This document shows positions 1 through 11,551 of a stretch of DNA of 64,000 nucleotides, piece after piece (positions within the stretch are counted from its first letter, which is position 1; every line of letters starts with the position of its first letter). Position numbers and translations under genes: made by a program. This stretch comes from Branchiostoma floridae (taxonomy: Eukaryota > Chordata > Leptocardii > Amphioxiformes > Branchiostomatidae): the NCBI RefSeq assembly GCF_000003815.2, contig NC_049987.1, forward strand, positions 4,324,907-4,388,906, written 5' to 3'. Below the pieces are notes generated by a model. That model ran no database searches. It saw only the letters and a list, made by a program, of their open reading frames with translations, and was not told where the DNA came from.

Positions 1-1148
1 TCTGTTTCCTTCAAAAACAACTAGAGTACGTCTAATTCCTACATCTCCAAATTTGATGGTCCCATGTTTAATCGTGATATTTATGACCATATAAGTTAAA
101 ACTATAATGGCTGTCACTTTCACGATTCCAGCATTTGAACTTGAACAAGTCAGTTATGGAAGAAAATTTTACCATACCGTTTTTTATCGGACATACCGTA
201 AGGACTCATCCGGGCTGAGTACACAGGGTTTCGCTACGCGACCCTGTAATTAAGCAGAATTATGGTAATGAATCAACCGAGGAGGTAACATTTTGGTGAT
301 CATTATTATAAGGACAATTATAATACCATGTGATGATTACCGAAAACTCTGCATGCGATTTCAGAAATTAATTATGATTAACGGAAACTATCCTCACTTT
401 TAAGTTACAACAAGAATAAACACATAGGGTTAACCTAGTTCAACTTTCATGTTCTATTGGCTTTTGTTCTTTTATAGTTATGCTAAACTTTCTTCCAACA
501 CAAAGGTATATAATTCGTTCATTGCGTCACTGTTTTGTTCTTTTCTCCGATTTTTTTTAAATTCAGATATTGCGTAATACGTAAACTGAGTATGACCTAA
601 AAGACGAAAAAATACACAAAAAAGGAAGAAAATTCGTTCTTTAACCCCCCCCCCCCCAGAGTATCTTTCGAACCCCACAGTGACGCAAGTGCAGTGAGAG
701 TCGCAAATTAAGGTCGCAAATATTTTTTTTGTGTGGAACGGACTACAATGGATGCTCGGACGGGTGTTCTCCTGATATCATATAATCAATAATTCAGTGA
801 GTCATAGGATAGAATGAACAACGAACGAACATCAATAATACAGGAGCACGACTTTACAATCAAACTCATTTAATCACCACACCAGGCGTTTTGTTTTGCC
901 AAAGAAGATGTTTCTTAGCTCACAGATTCAGGCACATTTGAATGCTAGAGCTCGTTATGTATTCGGCTGTATCAAAGGTTTTATACCTTCGAATGACAAA
1001 GATTTAGGAAAGGCTTATTATGTGTTGAAGAAACTTAATGCAATACAATACTGTATTAAACAACGCAACACAATACAACTCATAAAGTAAAGTGTGTTAA
1101 GCTGCTGACAGCACGTCGAACGACTGCTCGCCGGACGGTTCAACTTAC
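1..1148. other. No gene recognised (probable intron or 3' part of minus-strand LDLa gene)
   Basis: Lies downstream, on the minus strand, of the LDLa exon ending at 1149, so it should be intron. I found no further exon with matching phase. It is AT-rich, with a homopolymer C run near 644-657. Confidence 0.4.
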
Positions 1149-2570
1149 CGTCACCGGGTCTATCATCTTCAATTTCGCCGTCAGGACAGTCCTGACGTCC
1201 GTCCCCGAGCTGACGTGACGGCAGACAGGTGACGTTGTTACGGCAGGTAAAGAAACACTGCTTTGGTACACCTGTCATGGAATTTGCACAATACAGAATG
1301 GTAACAAGGCACTTTCTCCTACGTAGGGACATCTAACAGCGCCAGCAAACCGCCTCTGTACTCTGCTATTTCAACCGTCATCATCAGTTCCTGGCACAAC
1401 CTATCTGTCAGCCAATCAGAAAATAGGCCTTTCAGTTTTCAAAAATGATCTCGAATATACAAGGGCAAGTTCATTAGTATTCATAAGCAGGGCGGTTAGG
1501 AACTGAGATAGCAGAGTGCAGACAAGAGGCGGTTTGCTGGCGCCGTCGGATGTCTCTGCGAAGGAGAATGACAAGGCAAAGCGATAGCAATCATAATAGG
1601 GATTACTTATAGATAACATTTCTTGTGATATCTTGCAAAGCCGGTAGAACGGCCCTTAGGCGTAACACACCAGCTTCGCAGCAAAGTGGTTTGAAGTTGT
1701 TATTGTGGTCTGCTGTTTAAACAGTGATACTAAGTTCTTTTGAGTCCCTTGCATCACAAGTTGTTCCTACTTACTTATATATATGATATTTGACTTCATC
1801 GTGATCATTTACAATGCAATATGAAAAAGTTTTCGTTTTCGTTATTTTGTATTACTCATTGTTAACGACTTTAATAGGAAGGTTTATTTATGCTAGTTGA
1901 TCTTTGATACTCTGATAATTTTTCCAATGTTTTTTTTTACCTATTCTATGTCGGCGCTGTGTATATCCTGGATAAATAGATAAACCTATACTGAAACGAA
2001 ATATCATACAGTCAAACCTGCCCATGACGACCACCCAGGGGACCGGGTAAAAGCGGTCGATTTGGTCAGGTGGTCGGTTAGAAGAGTATCGACTCACAGC
2101 ATGCATAGTTTTAATGGTTTCCGTTGTTTAATGGCAAATAGCAAACACACGCACATCCATCCGTCGCCATCATTATTTTTGAACATAGCATCGTAGTGGT
2201 AGTCAAAATCCGACGCAAACTGGCCGAATTCGGCACAAAATTGCGCTAGTTATCATTGAAAATCGATGACACCTCAAGATTTCAAAATGAAGAGGTCGTT
2301 ATGGGCAGGGATTTGGTCCCAATTTTTGGCGGTCGGGTTGGCCAGGTGGTCGTTGTGAAGAGGTCGCTTAATGTTTACGTAAATGGGGAAATTTTCGGGA
2401 CCTAGAAAAAGCGGTCGTAATGGCCAGATGGTCTCTAAGAAGAGGTGGTCGATTGGGCAGGTTTGACTGTATTTACATTACCTATCCTTCTTTTAGTCAC
2501 CAGTCCAGCACATACCTTGCACACACCCTTCTTCGTCCATCCCGTCAACACAGTCATCTAGCTCATCTAG
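1149..2570 (-). CDS. Two LDL-receptor class A exons of a partial gene
   Basis: Read on the minus strand. Exon A is 2516-2570 (55 nt) between a TTTTAATTCCAG acceptor and a GTATGTG donor. It enters in phase 0, leaves in phase 1, and encodes the C-terminal half of an LDLa repeat (LDDCVDGMDEEGC). Exon B is 1149-1271 (123 nt), acceptor ATGACAG and donor GTAAGTTG. It is phase 1 at both ends, so it joins exon A in frame. It encodes a variant LDLa repeat with CFFTC, TCLPSRQLGDGRQDC and PDGEIEDD. A Leu stands where the fourth Cys is usual, and the last Cys is missing. LDLa repeats are extracellular calcium-binding modules of about 40 residues. Exon A needs an earlier exon at a coordinate above 2571, that is, beyond or across the plus-strand receptor exon. 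The rest of the gene was not found. Exons may belong to a multi-LDLa receptor or be stranded fragments. Confidence 0.6.
1328..1554. repeat. Foldback repeat near the LDLa exon
   Basis: GCGCCAGCAAACCGCCTCT at about 1339-1357 returns inverted at about 1526-1545, and the flanks (ACATCTAAC / GTCGGATGT and CTCTGCTATTTC / GATAGCAGAG) also match. The arms are about 50 bp. This is a small terminal-inverted-repeat element within the intron, about 57 bases from the acceptor of LDLa exon B. Confidence 0.6.
1640..1675 (-). mobile_element. Short LINE 3'-end remnant
   Basis: Reads on the minus strand as GCTGGTGTGTTACGCC followed by a GGCCGTTCTACCGGC-like stretch. It closely resembles the sequence after the degraded reverse-transcriptase fragment near 17965-18020. 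Confidence 0.4.
2009..2469. mobile_element. Pogo/Tigger-like MITE, copy 1
   Basis: Terminal inverted repeats CAGTCAAACCTGCCC and GGGCAGGTTTGACTG, flanked by TA on both sides (2007-2008, 2470-2471). The inside has many degenerate CGACCACC / GGTGGTCG motifs and no transposase. TA duplication plus CAGTC-AACC ends fits non-autonomous pogo/Tigger elements; the family name is from memory. Copies recur at 10489 and 23782. Confidence 0.7.
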
Positions 2571-2747
2571 CTGGAATTAAAAGATAGAGAGAAGTTATAA
2601 TAAAGAGCATTCGACTGCACTGGAGTGTCGTGACTCTTGAATCGAAAGAACCTGATCGTAACAATGGTGTTGTAGGCAGGATTCGTTGTGCTGTTCTTTG
2701 CTAGCACGTTCAACTCTTACTGTGTTACTCTGTGTCCCACTCTTCAG

Positions 2748-3893
2748 GACACGAGGCCGGGGGTGCTAATGAAAAAGGGGCTTCCAGTCCCCTTACCAAA
2801 CTGCAGCGAACCCACTTTGACGTTCACAGCTGAAGAGTTCCATATCCTTCCCAATGGCAGTATCCACCTGGTGAGTTCTAACGTGTCCTGCCCAGCTGAG
2901 CAGGTGGCCATTCTGAACACCACAGCATCGATCTGCGGGGAGTGTATACTGAGTTGGGACTCACACCAGAGCTGGTCAACTGTAACCGGTCTTGTGATAG
3001 CCTCTGTCGTCGCGGTGTTTGGTTTCGTGGCCCACACTGTCAGGTCTGGCCAGTGGAAAAAGGTCGGAGAAAAGCTGAAGGTTCATATGCTGATATGCAT
3101 GGCACTTGCTGAAGTCATGTTTGTGTCCCGTCCTGTGTTTGTCCCTCACAGATTGGCCTGTACAGCGTATGCAATCATTCTGCACTATCTCCTGTTGACG
3201 GCCTTCACGTCAATGAACGCACTATAGCTATAGATCTCTTTCTTACATTCAGTGATGGCTTAGTAATAGAAAGAGTGAAACTGTACAAGTACCTCTTGTA
3301 TACCTGGCTGATGCCGGTGCCTGTAGTTGTAGTGACAGTGATTGTGGAATTCTGTACTTTTGTCCCGGTGGGTTACGGAGAGCGCTGTTGGATCGCCAAT
3401 CCGACTGCGAGTCCGCTGGCGTTTTTTGTTCCTGTCCTCTGTGCCCTTATTGTCAATACTGTGTTGGTCACATTTGTCTTGCGGGCCATACGGAAGTCAT
3501 TTCAGATAGCTAACGCTGCACTGTCGCGCTCACAGAGTAGCAAGGCCTGGGTCTACATACGCATCTCCTTTCTGATGGGGTTTACCTGGATTATCGGCTT
3601 CATCTACCCTTACGTCCAGAGCAGAGTTATGGAACTCATCTTTATAGCGCTGAACGCTTCTCAGGGTCTTCTGCTGACGGTGATGATGACGATGACTGGG
3701 GAGGTGGTGAAGATATGGAGGTCTGCGATCAAGGCACGCTTTGGTTTTGGTAATCAGACCGATAGACCGACTACCACTGCTGGCAACCAGCAGCAGACCA
3801 CTACAAGTGGAACTCAGGAGACGGCGGGTAGGGCCGTCTCTACTACAGAAATACCCATGACTGTCGTCAATGTGGGGGAGAACAGAGCACCGG
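2748..3893 (+). CDS. Class B / methuselah-like seven-helix receptor exon with one frameshift
   Basis: One exon starting after a TCTTCAG acceptor at 2747, phase 0. The first part holds a FHILPNGSIHL segment and spaced Cys residues, like the end of methuselah-type ectodomains. Seven hydrophobic helices follow: around VTGLVIASVVAVFGFV, LICMALAEVMFV, ILHYLLLTAFTSMNA, LLYTWLMPVPVVVV, FFVPVLCALIVNTVL, FLMGFTWIIGFI and LIFIALNASQGLLL. The loop CWIAN before helix 5 is typical of the secretin/adhesion superfamily. The frame breaks at 3222-3233, where CTATAG is tandemly doubled. A 2-base insertion gives a TAG stop in helix 3, and the reading continues open two bases out of register to a Thr-rich tail. 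No GPS proteolysis motif is visible, and no 5' exon or start codon was found. It is either a pseudogene, a null allele, or an assembly error. The proposed donor at 3894 leaves phase 1 into the tandem array. Confidence 0.7.
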
Positions 3894-5670
3894 GTGAGTC
3901 GCATCAGGACAGGAACAAATCGCCACAATGGGGACTGAGCCAGGTGAAGTCGGCTCTGCTGTAGACATAACCATGGCAACTGTCGTCGATATGGAGGAGA
4001 CCACCAGGGCACGTCTTCAACCTGGTGAGTCGCATCAGGACAGTGAACGAATCACCACAAGGGGAACTGAGGCAGGTGAAAACGTTTCTGCTGCAGACAA
4101 ACCCATGACAACTGTCGTCAATGTAGAGGAGAACAGGGCATGTCTTCAACCTGGTGAGTCGCATCAGGACAGTAATTAGTGGAGCAACCGCCACAAGGGG
4201 AACTGGAGCAGGTGAAGTCGGCTATGCTACAGACATACCCATGACAACTGTCGTCGATATAGAGTAGGCCAGGGCACGTCTTCAACCTGGTGAGTCGCAT
4301 CAGGACAGTAATTAGTGGAGCAACCGCCACAAGGGGAACTGAGGCAGGTGATGAAGTCGGCTATGCTACAGACATACCCATGACAACTGTCGTCGATATA
4401 GAGGAGGCCAGGGCACGTCTTCAACCTGGTGAGTCGCATCAGGACAGTAATTAGTGGAGCAACCGCCACAAGGGGAACTGGAGCAGGTGAAGTCGGCTAT
4501 GCTACAGACATACCCATGACAACTGTCGTCGATATAGAGTAGGCCAGGGCACGTCTTCAACCTGGTGAGTCGCATCAGGACAGTAATTAGTGGAGCAACC
4601 GCCACAAGGGGAACTGGAGCAGGTGAAGTCGGCTATGCTACAGACATACCCATGACAACTGTCGTCGATATAGAGTAGGCCAGGGCACGTCTTCAACCTG
4701 GTGAGTCGCATCAGGACAGTAATTAGTGGAGCAACCGCCACAAGGGGAACTGGAGCAGGTGAAGTCGGCTATGCTACAGACATACCCATGACAACTGTCG
4801 TCGATATAGAGTAGGCCAGGGCACGTCTTCAACCTGGTGACTCGCATCAGGACAGTAATTAGTGGAGCAACCGCCACAAGGGGAACTGAGGCAGGTGATG
4901 AAGTCGGCTATGCTACAGACATACCCATGACAACTGTCGTCGATATAGAGTAGGCCAGGGCACGTCTTCAACCTGGTGAGTCGCATCAGGACAGTAATTA
5001 GTGGAGCAACCGCCACAAGGGGAACTGAGGCAGGTGATGAAGTCGGCTATGCTACAGACATACCCATGACAACTGTCGTCGATATAGAGTAGGCCAGGGC
5101 ACGTCTTCAACCTGGTGAGTCGCATCAGGACAGTAATTAGTGGAGCAACCGCCACAAGGGGAACTGAGGCAGGTGATGAAGTCGGCTATGCTACAGACAT
5201 ACCCATGACAACTGTCGTCGATATAGAGTAGGCCAGGGCACGTCTTCAACCTGGTGAGTCGCATCAGGACAGTAATTAGTGGAGCAACCGCCACAAGGGG
5301 AACTGAGGCAGGTGATGAAGTCGGCTATGCTACAGACATACCCATGACAACTGTCGTCGATATAGAGTAGGCCAGGGCACGTCTTCAACCTGGTGAGTCG
5401 CATCAGGACAGTAATTAGTGGAGCAACCGCCACAAGGGGAACTGAGGCAGGTGATGAAGTCGGCTATGCTACAGACATACCCATGACAACTGTCGTCGAT
5501 ATAGAGTAGGCCAGGGCACGTCTTCAACCTGGTGAGTCGCATCAGGACAGTAATTAGTGGAGCAACCGCCACAAGGGGAACTGAGGCAGGTGATGAAGTC
5601 GGCTATGCTACAGACATACCCATGACAACTGTCGTCGATATAGAGGAGGCCAGGGCACGTCTTCAACCTG
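3894..5670 (+). repeat. 13-copy tandem array of putative phase-1 mini-exons in the receptor tail
   Basis: The block ending CGTCTTCAACCTG|GTGAGT recurs 13 times with spacings of 129, 136 and 139 bases. Taking GTGAGT as donor and GGCAG (or GAGCAG/GCCAG) as acceptor gives mini-exons at 3944-4024, 4076-4153, 4212-4289, 4348-4428, 4487-4564, 4623-4700, 4759-4836, 4895-4975, 5034-5114, 5173-5253, 5312-5392, 5451-5531 and 5590-5670. All are 78 or 81 nt. Introns are 50, 51, then 58 nt. A second acceptor 21-24 bases on (CTGTAG, CTGCAG or CTACAG) also keeps frame. The peptide core is PMTTVVDIEEARARLQPG. Copies 1, 2, 4 and 13 read GAGGAG; the other nine read GAGTAG, an in-frame stop. The primary acceptor is purine-rich, a point against efficient splicing. 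The array ends in a GTTT microsatellite. Confidence 0.75.
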
Positions 5671-5726
5671 GTGAGTCGCCACAGGATAGTTTGTTTGTTT
5701 GTTTGTTTATTAGGAATCTCCATTAG

Positions 5727-7130
5727 TTACATTGAACTATTCTTCCTGGAGTCCTCTACACACAATCGAATAAAATACATAACAACAAATTATAGAGATA
5801 ATGTTGATCAGACAACTAGCATAAATCAATCATTAACATTCTTAACTTATCATATTATGCAATACATTAACTTACTCATAACGTCAATCAATCAATTCAT
5901 CATTATCCTCATTCAAAGCCGAAGTGTCATCAATTGTGTGACAGGGACTTTAAGACATATATTTCAGACATTTTGACTAACTGTTACAGTTTTCTATACA
6001 TATTGTTCGCAATTAACTTTGGATTTGAATTTTCGAATAACGTTTTCTACAATATGTGCCTATTATATGGAAGAAAAGACAACTTTTACCAAGTGTATTG
6101 AATTTGCTGACATCAATTTCATCTCTGCTTCTTTTTAGATTGTTGTGTCAGCTGTGACTACTGATGCCGGATGGTGAGACATCACCAGTGATACTTACCT
6201 GAGTCATCTTCTGCTTGCAGCCACAATCTATTATTTACAAGATGAACGCTCGTGCACCTGTTGTATCTAGAAAGTCGCCCAAATCTTATTCTGGGTTACC
6301 CCTCCAACAATTTAACTCATTTTAAATCATTATCCTTAAATTAACTTATCACCCGGTTACAGCGCAAAGCAGTGCCTATGTGCTCTCAACATTGGTTGAG
6401 ATTTAGACTACAAATTCTAAAAGAACGTTAATTTGTTCAAGAAAGTGACTGTGTATCTGAATAAGCCATATGAGCCTGTTTACAGCTATGTTGAGTTCAG
6501 TGCTTGAGATAAAATTTCTTGTCAACTTTGCGCGGTACTGAAGCAACCAATCCGAGGCGGATCCGGATTCTGCCGTACCGTAAGTAGTTGGCATGAAAAT
6601 TGTGACTCTGACTTTTTATAACAATGATTCACAGTTCTGGATAGACAGCGCTCAGGAACACTTACTAGACCAGATACACAGGTGTGCATAGCTAACGCTC
6701 AGGAACACATACTAGACCAGCTTGATGAAAAATCTCCAAGACACCTTGATTTCGGGATGAATGGAGTTTAACGGGGTCGGTGTTTACCTGAATACGAAGC
6801 GCCAGCTATGCATTGTGAACAGAAATGAACTCAATGTATCTTTGTGACAATGAATACCTTCGCGGTTCATATGGGTTAGCAATATGACACAGAAAATATA
6901 TGTTCACTTATATGACCGACCCCTCTTAGGGAGGTGCGCGTCAAGAGAACGGTCATGAAACTCGAATTAACATGACGTTATATGTTTTTTTAACAATTAG
7001 CGCTAACCAAAACAATAAACGCCAGCGCTTGTGGAAGGTCGCCAAGGAGGCTAGAAAAGAAGTTTGCTAAGAAGAATGTTAGTGGGCCGAGAGTTTCAAT
7101 TACAGGTGTGGTGCACTGACATTTCAATGG

Positions 7131-7135
<5 letters not shown>
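5727..7135. other. No gene recognised
   Basis: AT-rich sequence with no supported exon. A short direct duplication (GCTCAGGAACACNTACTAGACCAG) occurs near 6650 and 6698. Confidence 0.5.

Positions 7136-7200
<65 letters not shown>
7136..7200. repeat. (GT)n microsatellite
   Basis: About 32 uninterrupted GT dinucleotides ending in GCGTGTGCGCGCG. A CA-type microsatellite follows at 7592-7618. Confidence 0.95.
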
Positions 7201-7201
<1 letters not shown>

Positions 7202-7591
7202 GCGCGCGTTTGGAGTTCACCACAAAGGACAGGTGAGTTTGTTTACCTATTACACGTCTAGCACAAAGAGTAGATATGTTTTCGCGTGGATATTATGTAT
7301 TTAGCACCAGAGTGTTTTAAAGAGTTTTAAGCATGTGAAAGCAAGTGCCGTTTCAGGGGGAAGTTACCACTGAGAATTACTAACACGTGCACAACACGTC
7401 CGGAACACGAGGTATCAAAACTGAAGTTCCACAACACTACCTTAAAAACCGTCCGGGGACCCGTTATAGAACTTGAGCTTTGTTTTCCTTACCTTAACCC
7501 ACCTCAATACTATCGGTATCCATAATGTCTTTTCGAATTAACTTAAAGTCAAACTCAAACACACGCACAAATACAGAGAGAGAGAAAGAGG

Positions 7592-7618
7592 ACACACACA
7601 CACACACACACACACACT
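7592..7618. repeat. (AC)n microsatellite with flanking GA and GCGC runs
   Basis: An AC run embedded in low-complexity purine/CA sequence from about 7555 to 7685, opposite in orientation to the GT tract 400 bases upstream. Confidence 0.9.
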
Positions 7619-7685
7619 CAAAGGGAGAGAGAGAGGAGACGCGCGCGCAAACACACAAGAACACACACGTATGCACAAACACACA

Positions 7686-10486
7686 TGGACTTCAATGTTT
7701 CTAAAGAGAATGCGGTCAGAGAGTTAAAAACTATAGGCTTTCTCCTATCTAGGAAAACACTTTTCCTATCTTTTCATAACATTTCTATCACTACAGCACG
7801 CATTTGTAATTTTCTTGTAGTGTTTTACTTTTATATAATTAGTAGCTCACAATACGAGGTGCGGTACTTGAAAATAGTACTTAACTTTGCAAAAATTGGT
7901 TGCGTATAAATAATACTGTGAATGAGCAGTGTTTTGACCTCTGCTTGGAGAATACCATTTGTAAGTTAAGCCACACCTTGTCTACGTATACATAATAGCT
8001 CACTCGGTGGTTTTATTCGGTGGTTATAGCAAATGACAGGGCATTATGACACCATATACACCTCGGTGCGGGTCATTAACCCTTAAGTAATCGACGGAAA
8101 ATAGGTGTGAAATATTCTTCCCTGCCCCTCGCGTCCACCAGTTTACTCTACATATGAAAGAACCGACTTCATGGGCGTTGTCCTCGCTAGAAATCTAGTT
8201 CATGGCATTCAGAACTGAGACCCCCCTCCCACCCCACGTCTGAATAGAACCGGGTGGCATGGTACTGGCCAAACTGGTTCCTTCCGTACACTGACCCCAT
8301 TTCCTTTTCTTTACCTGAGTTGTCTAAAGATTTGAAAAGCAACATTTAAGTCAATTCAATGAATCCCAACCTGATTAAGGTAGACTATTCCGAACGTGTT
8401 TTTTTTCTTCAGATTTTGAAACAATTTTTTTCGGGGATATTTTCTTGGTAATCGTGAAATCTTGGCAGGTTGTTGTTTTCTTGAGCTTGATTTATAGAAA
8501 GACGTTTTGTCTGGGACCCCGGTGACCTTTTTTTTGGGCACAGAAGGGAAATATAGTGGATAGCATCTACGAGCCGATTGATTCGTATAGATTTTTAAAA
8601 GTGTAAGCTTTGTCTATGAAAGCAGGGTTGTAGCTAGCCTGACGTCATTTTCAGTCCCCTTGATTTTGAATGGGAATCCTATCGAGCACCAAAGGCATGA
8701 CGTGAGGTATGATGTACATTTCTAGGGGGTCTGGGTCCCAGAAAATTTTTAAATCAAGACCCCCTTAAACACTATTTCCTGCATTTTGAGGTGCAAATTT
8801 TGCTTGTAGACTAAGCTGTTCAATGGCATCTGTTTTGTTGAAGAAGAACACATGGGTTTCAGTTTTTTTTATATCTTTACATATCAATTTTTGTCTGTCC
8901 CAGGGGATGGAATGGGGAAAACTTTTTTCAGTCCCCAGCTACAAAATTCCTTCAAAGGACTGAAGGACAGGTGCTGGCTACAACCCTGTATGAAAGCCAC
9001 AATTCGTTCTTCACGAGAATCCATTTGTATACATTATTATACCCAGTGTGAAAGGGGTCTAGGAGTAAACGTAAATACATGCGTTTCTACATATTGTGAT
9101 TTCCGTCAACCCTACGAGATAGTGGAATGATCGGCAGCTTTCACTTGTAACAAGTGTCCTGGTTTCGGCTGTGAGTGTTATTTGTGGAATGGTAGTGTAG
9201 AATTAGTCAGGAATACTCATGATAGACAATTGACATATTAGCAAGTTCGCATTTGAGGTGACGTTTTCATTATTGTTATGAAGTTTGATTTTTGTAATGA
9301 TAGCTTCCACTCTTCGTTTGGACAGGATTGCATGAGTCGCTGGTATATGCTGGAACTATGAGGTGTCCCTAAGAAGACAAGAGTGAGTCCAAATTTTTGA
9401 TATCTCGCAGTCTCGCAGGCATGCATATTTATTAGATTGGAAATGTTTTTATACAGAATTCCATCACCTCATAACTTTGCCAAATAATATTTGCTATCGC
9501 GACTGATACAAGTATCGAATTTCCGCACCTGAAACTATTTAGATACCCTTGTTTTCAGTCTGAATTTTTCTTACAACGTTTCCTATTGGACATCTGAAAT
9601 TGTCTTCATTCATAGTTACAGTGTAAAAGACCTTTTTTTCCCAGATCCAGTGTCACTGACGAAAATTGGTGGATTCCAGTTGAAACCGTTTCCAAAAATC
9701 ATATCCAATTGCTTGAATAACTGCTTTTTGGCATATCTTTTTTCCTGGATGTCTAACCTACATCGTCATACCCTATTCTTTACCTAAATGTAGTGAACAA
9801 GTAACTTTATCAATGATTAGACAGTCTTTAGGTGCTTTAGTTTAAGCTAACATGATTTTGTAATACAGCTAGAGTTTAACTTGGCATACCTTAGCCAAAT
9901 AGCATTAACCATGGAAGTAATAAATATCTGTCATTGATCATGTCTTATTTTCTCATAAATCAATCAAATGAGGTCTTCATTTTCAAAATTTAAGTATACC
10001 CTATTATCAAGCGCTGCGAAAAAATCAATTCTGCAAATCTGCTCCTCTCTTTCATAATCTGTTAATTGTCTGACATTGCCAGACTCAAGAAATGGCTTAA
10101 ATCTGGGTCACCAAATGTGTCTGTGTTAAGCCTAAAGATTGGTGTGTTGACGCTTGCAAAATTGTAACATGCGCTACATGCGGGTCTATGTTGTAAAGTG
10201 ATTCACTCATTTTTTTTGTAGTTCGCAGTAGCGTAAAAAACCGGGGTCCAAAGGTTTTAGGTTTTCTAGGTCTCATCAAGACCTAACCATATACTGAATA
10301 TCAATACAATCTACTAGCATCCAGGTCTTCTCTATCCCTCCAAAGTTACAAACACACACGTGACACAAATACAAATGTTACTAAACAAAATATTCGAGGT
10401 AATCTTAAAGCGAAAGGCGAAAAATTCAAAGTGCATGGGACTCGAAGTTCTTGGCGGAGGCGTCACCACGAAGATATACAGTCAAA
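7686..10486. other. No gene recognised; one dispersed repeat
   Basis: No exon is supported. 8620-8990 resembles parts of 20210-20380 and 48005-48330. Shared elements are a phrase around 'GGGTCTGGGTCCCAGAAAA', 'CACTATTTCCTGCATTTTGAGG' style text (8771-8793) and 'GGACAGGTGCTGGCTACAACCCTG'. It looks like one dispersed non-coding repeat family. The rest is AT-rich. Confidence 0.4.
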
Positions 10487-10488
10487 CC

Positions 10489-11331
10489 TGCCCAAGCGAT
10501 CACCTCTTCTCAGCGACCTCCTGACCATTACGACCACTTTTTCTAGGCCCCGAATATTTCCCAATTGACGTTAGCATTAAGCGAGCTTTACTCAACGACC
10601 ACCTGGTCAAAGCGACCGCGACCGCCCAAAATTGGGACCACACAGGACAAAATCCCTGGCCATAACGACCGAGTCATTTTCAAATCTTGAGGTGATTTTC
10701 AATGATACGTAGCGCAATTTTGTACCGAAATCGGCCAGTTTGCGTCGGATTTTGACTGCCATTACGATGTTATGTTCAAAATAAAGATGGTGGTAGATGC
10801 CCGAAAATGGGTCAATGGGGCATACTATTGTAATAAGGGAGGAAATTTCGTTGTATGAAAATCTGAATTTAGTTTCAACAGAAGTTTTTTTTCTAGATTA
10901 AAATCTTTATTATTATAAAGTGAACGAATAGCCAAATACATTTCTAAGAAAGATCTGTACCTCATACCAAAAGATCTGTGTGAGTGTTTTTTTTTTCCAA
11001 CAAATTACTGATCATTCACCCGTGGGTAAGTACGCTATCCGGACATACCGGGCATCGCTGCAGGCATAGAATTCGCAAGGTACAGTAGTTTCAGTGAATG
11101 GGACGTACAGATACGGCGATCACAGTTTTTTTTTTGCCTGCGTGTGCGTCTTGTATTTGACACTAAACACCTCGCTCACTTTCTTCTTTGCGTGCGTGTG
11201 CTTGCTATTTGCCATTAAACACAACAGAAACAATGTATACTATGCATCGGGCATGTTGTGAGTCGATACTTTTCTCAGCGACCACCTGTCCAAATCGATT
11301 GCTTTTGCCCGGTTTCATTTGGGCTAATTAT
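10489..11331. mobile_element. Pogo/Tigger-like MITE, copy 2 (degraded, enlarged)
   Basis: Starts with CAGTCAAACCTGCCCA after TA and carries the GACCACC motif series. The right end is decayed (ACCACCTGTCCAAATCGATT ... GCCCGGTTTCATTTGGGC). It is longer than copy 1, so it is less deleted or carries extra sequence near 10790-11150. Confidence 0.55.
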
Positions 11332-11551
11332 ATTTCAGCCATACTACAGGTAGCCAAACAGTTAGCCTCGGGTTATCTGGAAGAGTCCATTAATGCATGG
11401 GGGACTTTTTTTCTAAACCCGATGGACTGATTTTCTTATGCAAGATACAAAATAACTTTATTGGAGTTCGCAGTGTTGCCACTGAATCAAAACAAATCCA
11501 TATTCATATCAAGAACATTTTAGATCTGACCTAAACGTTTAAAACATTGGG

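Noticed and set aside
3904-5723. Ladder of about 11 similar minus-strand ORFs of ~80 residues
   Set aside because: They are antisense readings of the 136/139-bp tandem array and exist only because the unit repeats.
6990-7261. ORFs with long Cys-Val or His-Thr runs on both strands
   Set aside because: They translate the (GT)n microsatellite.
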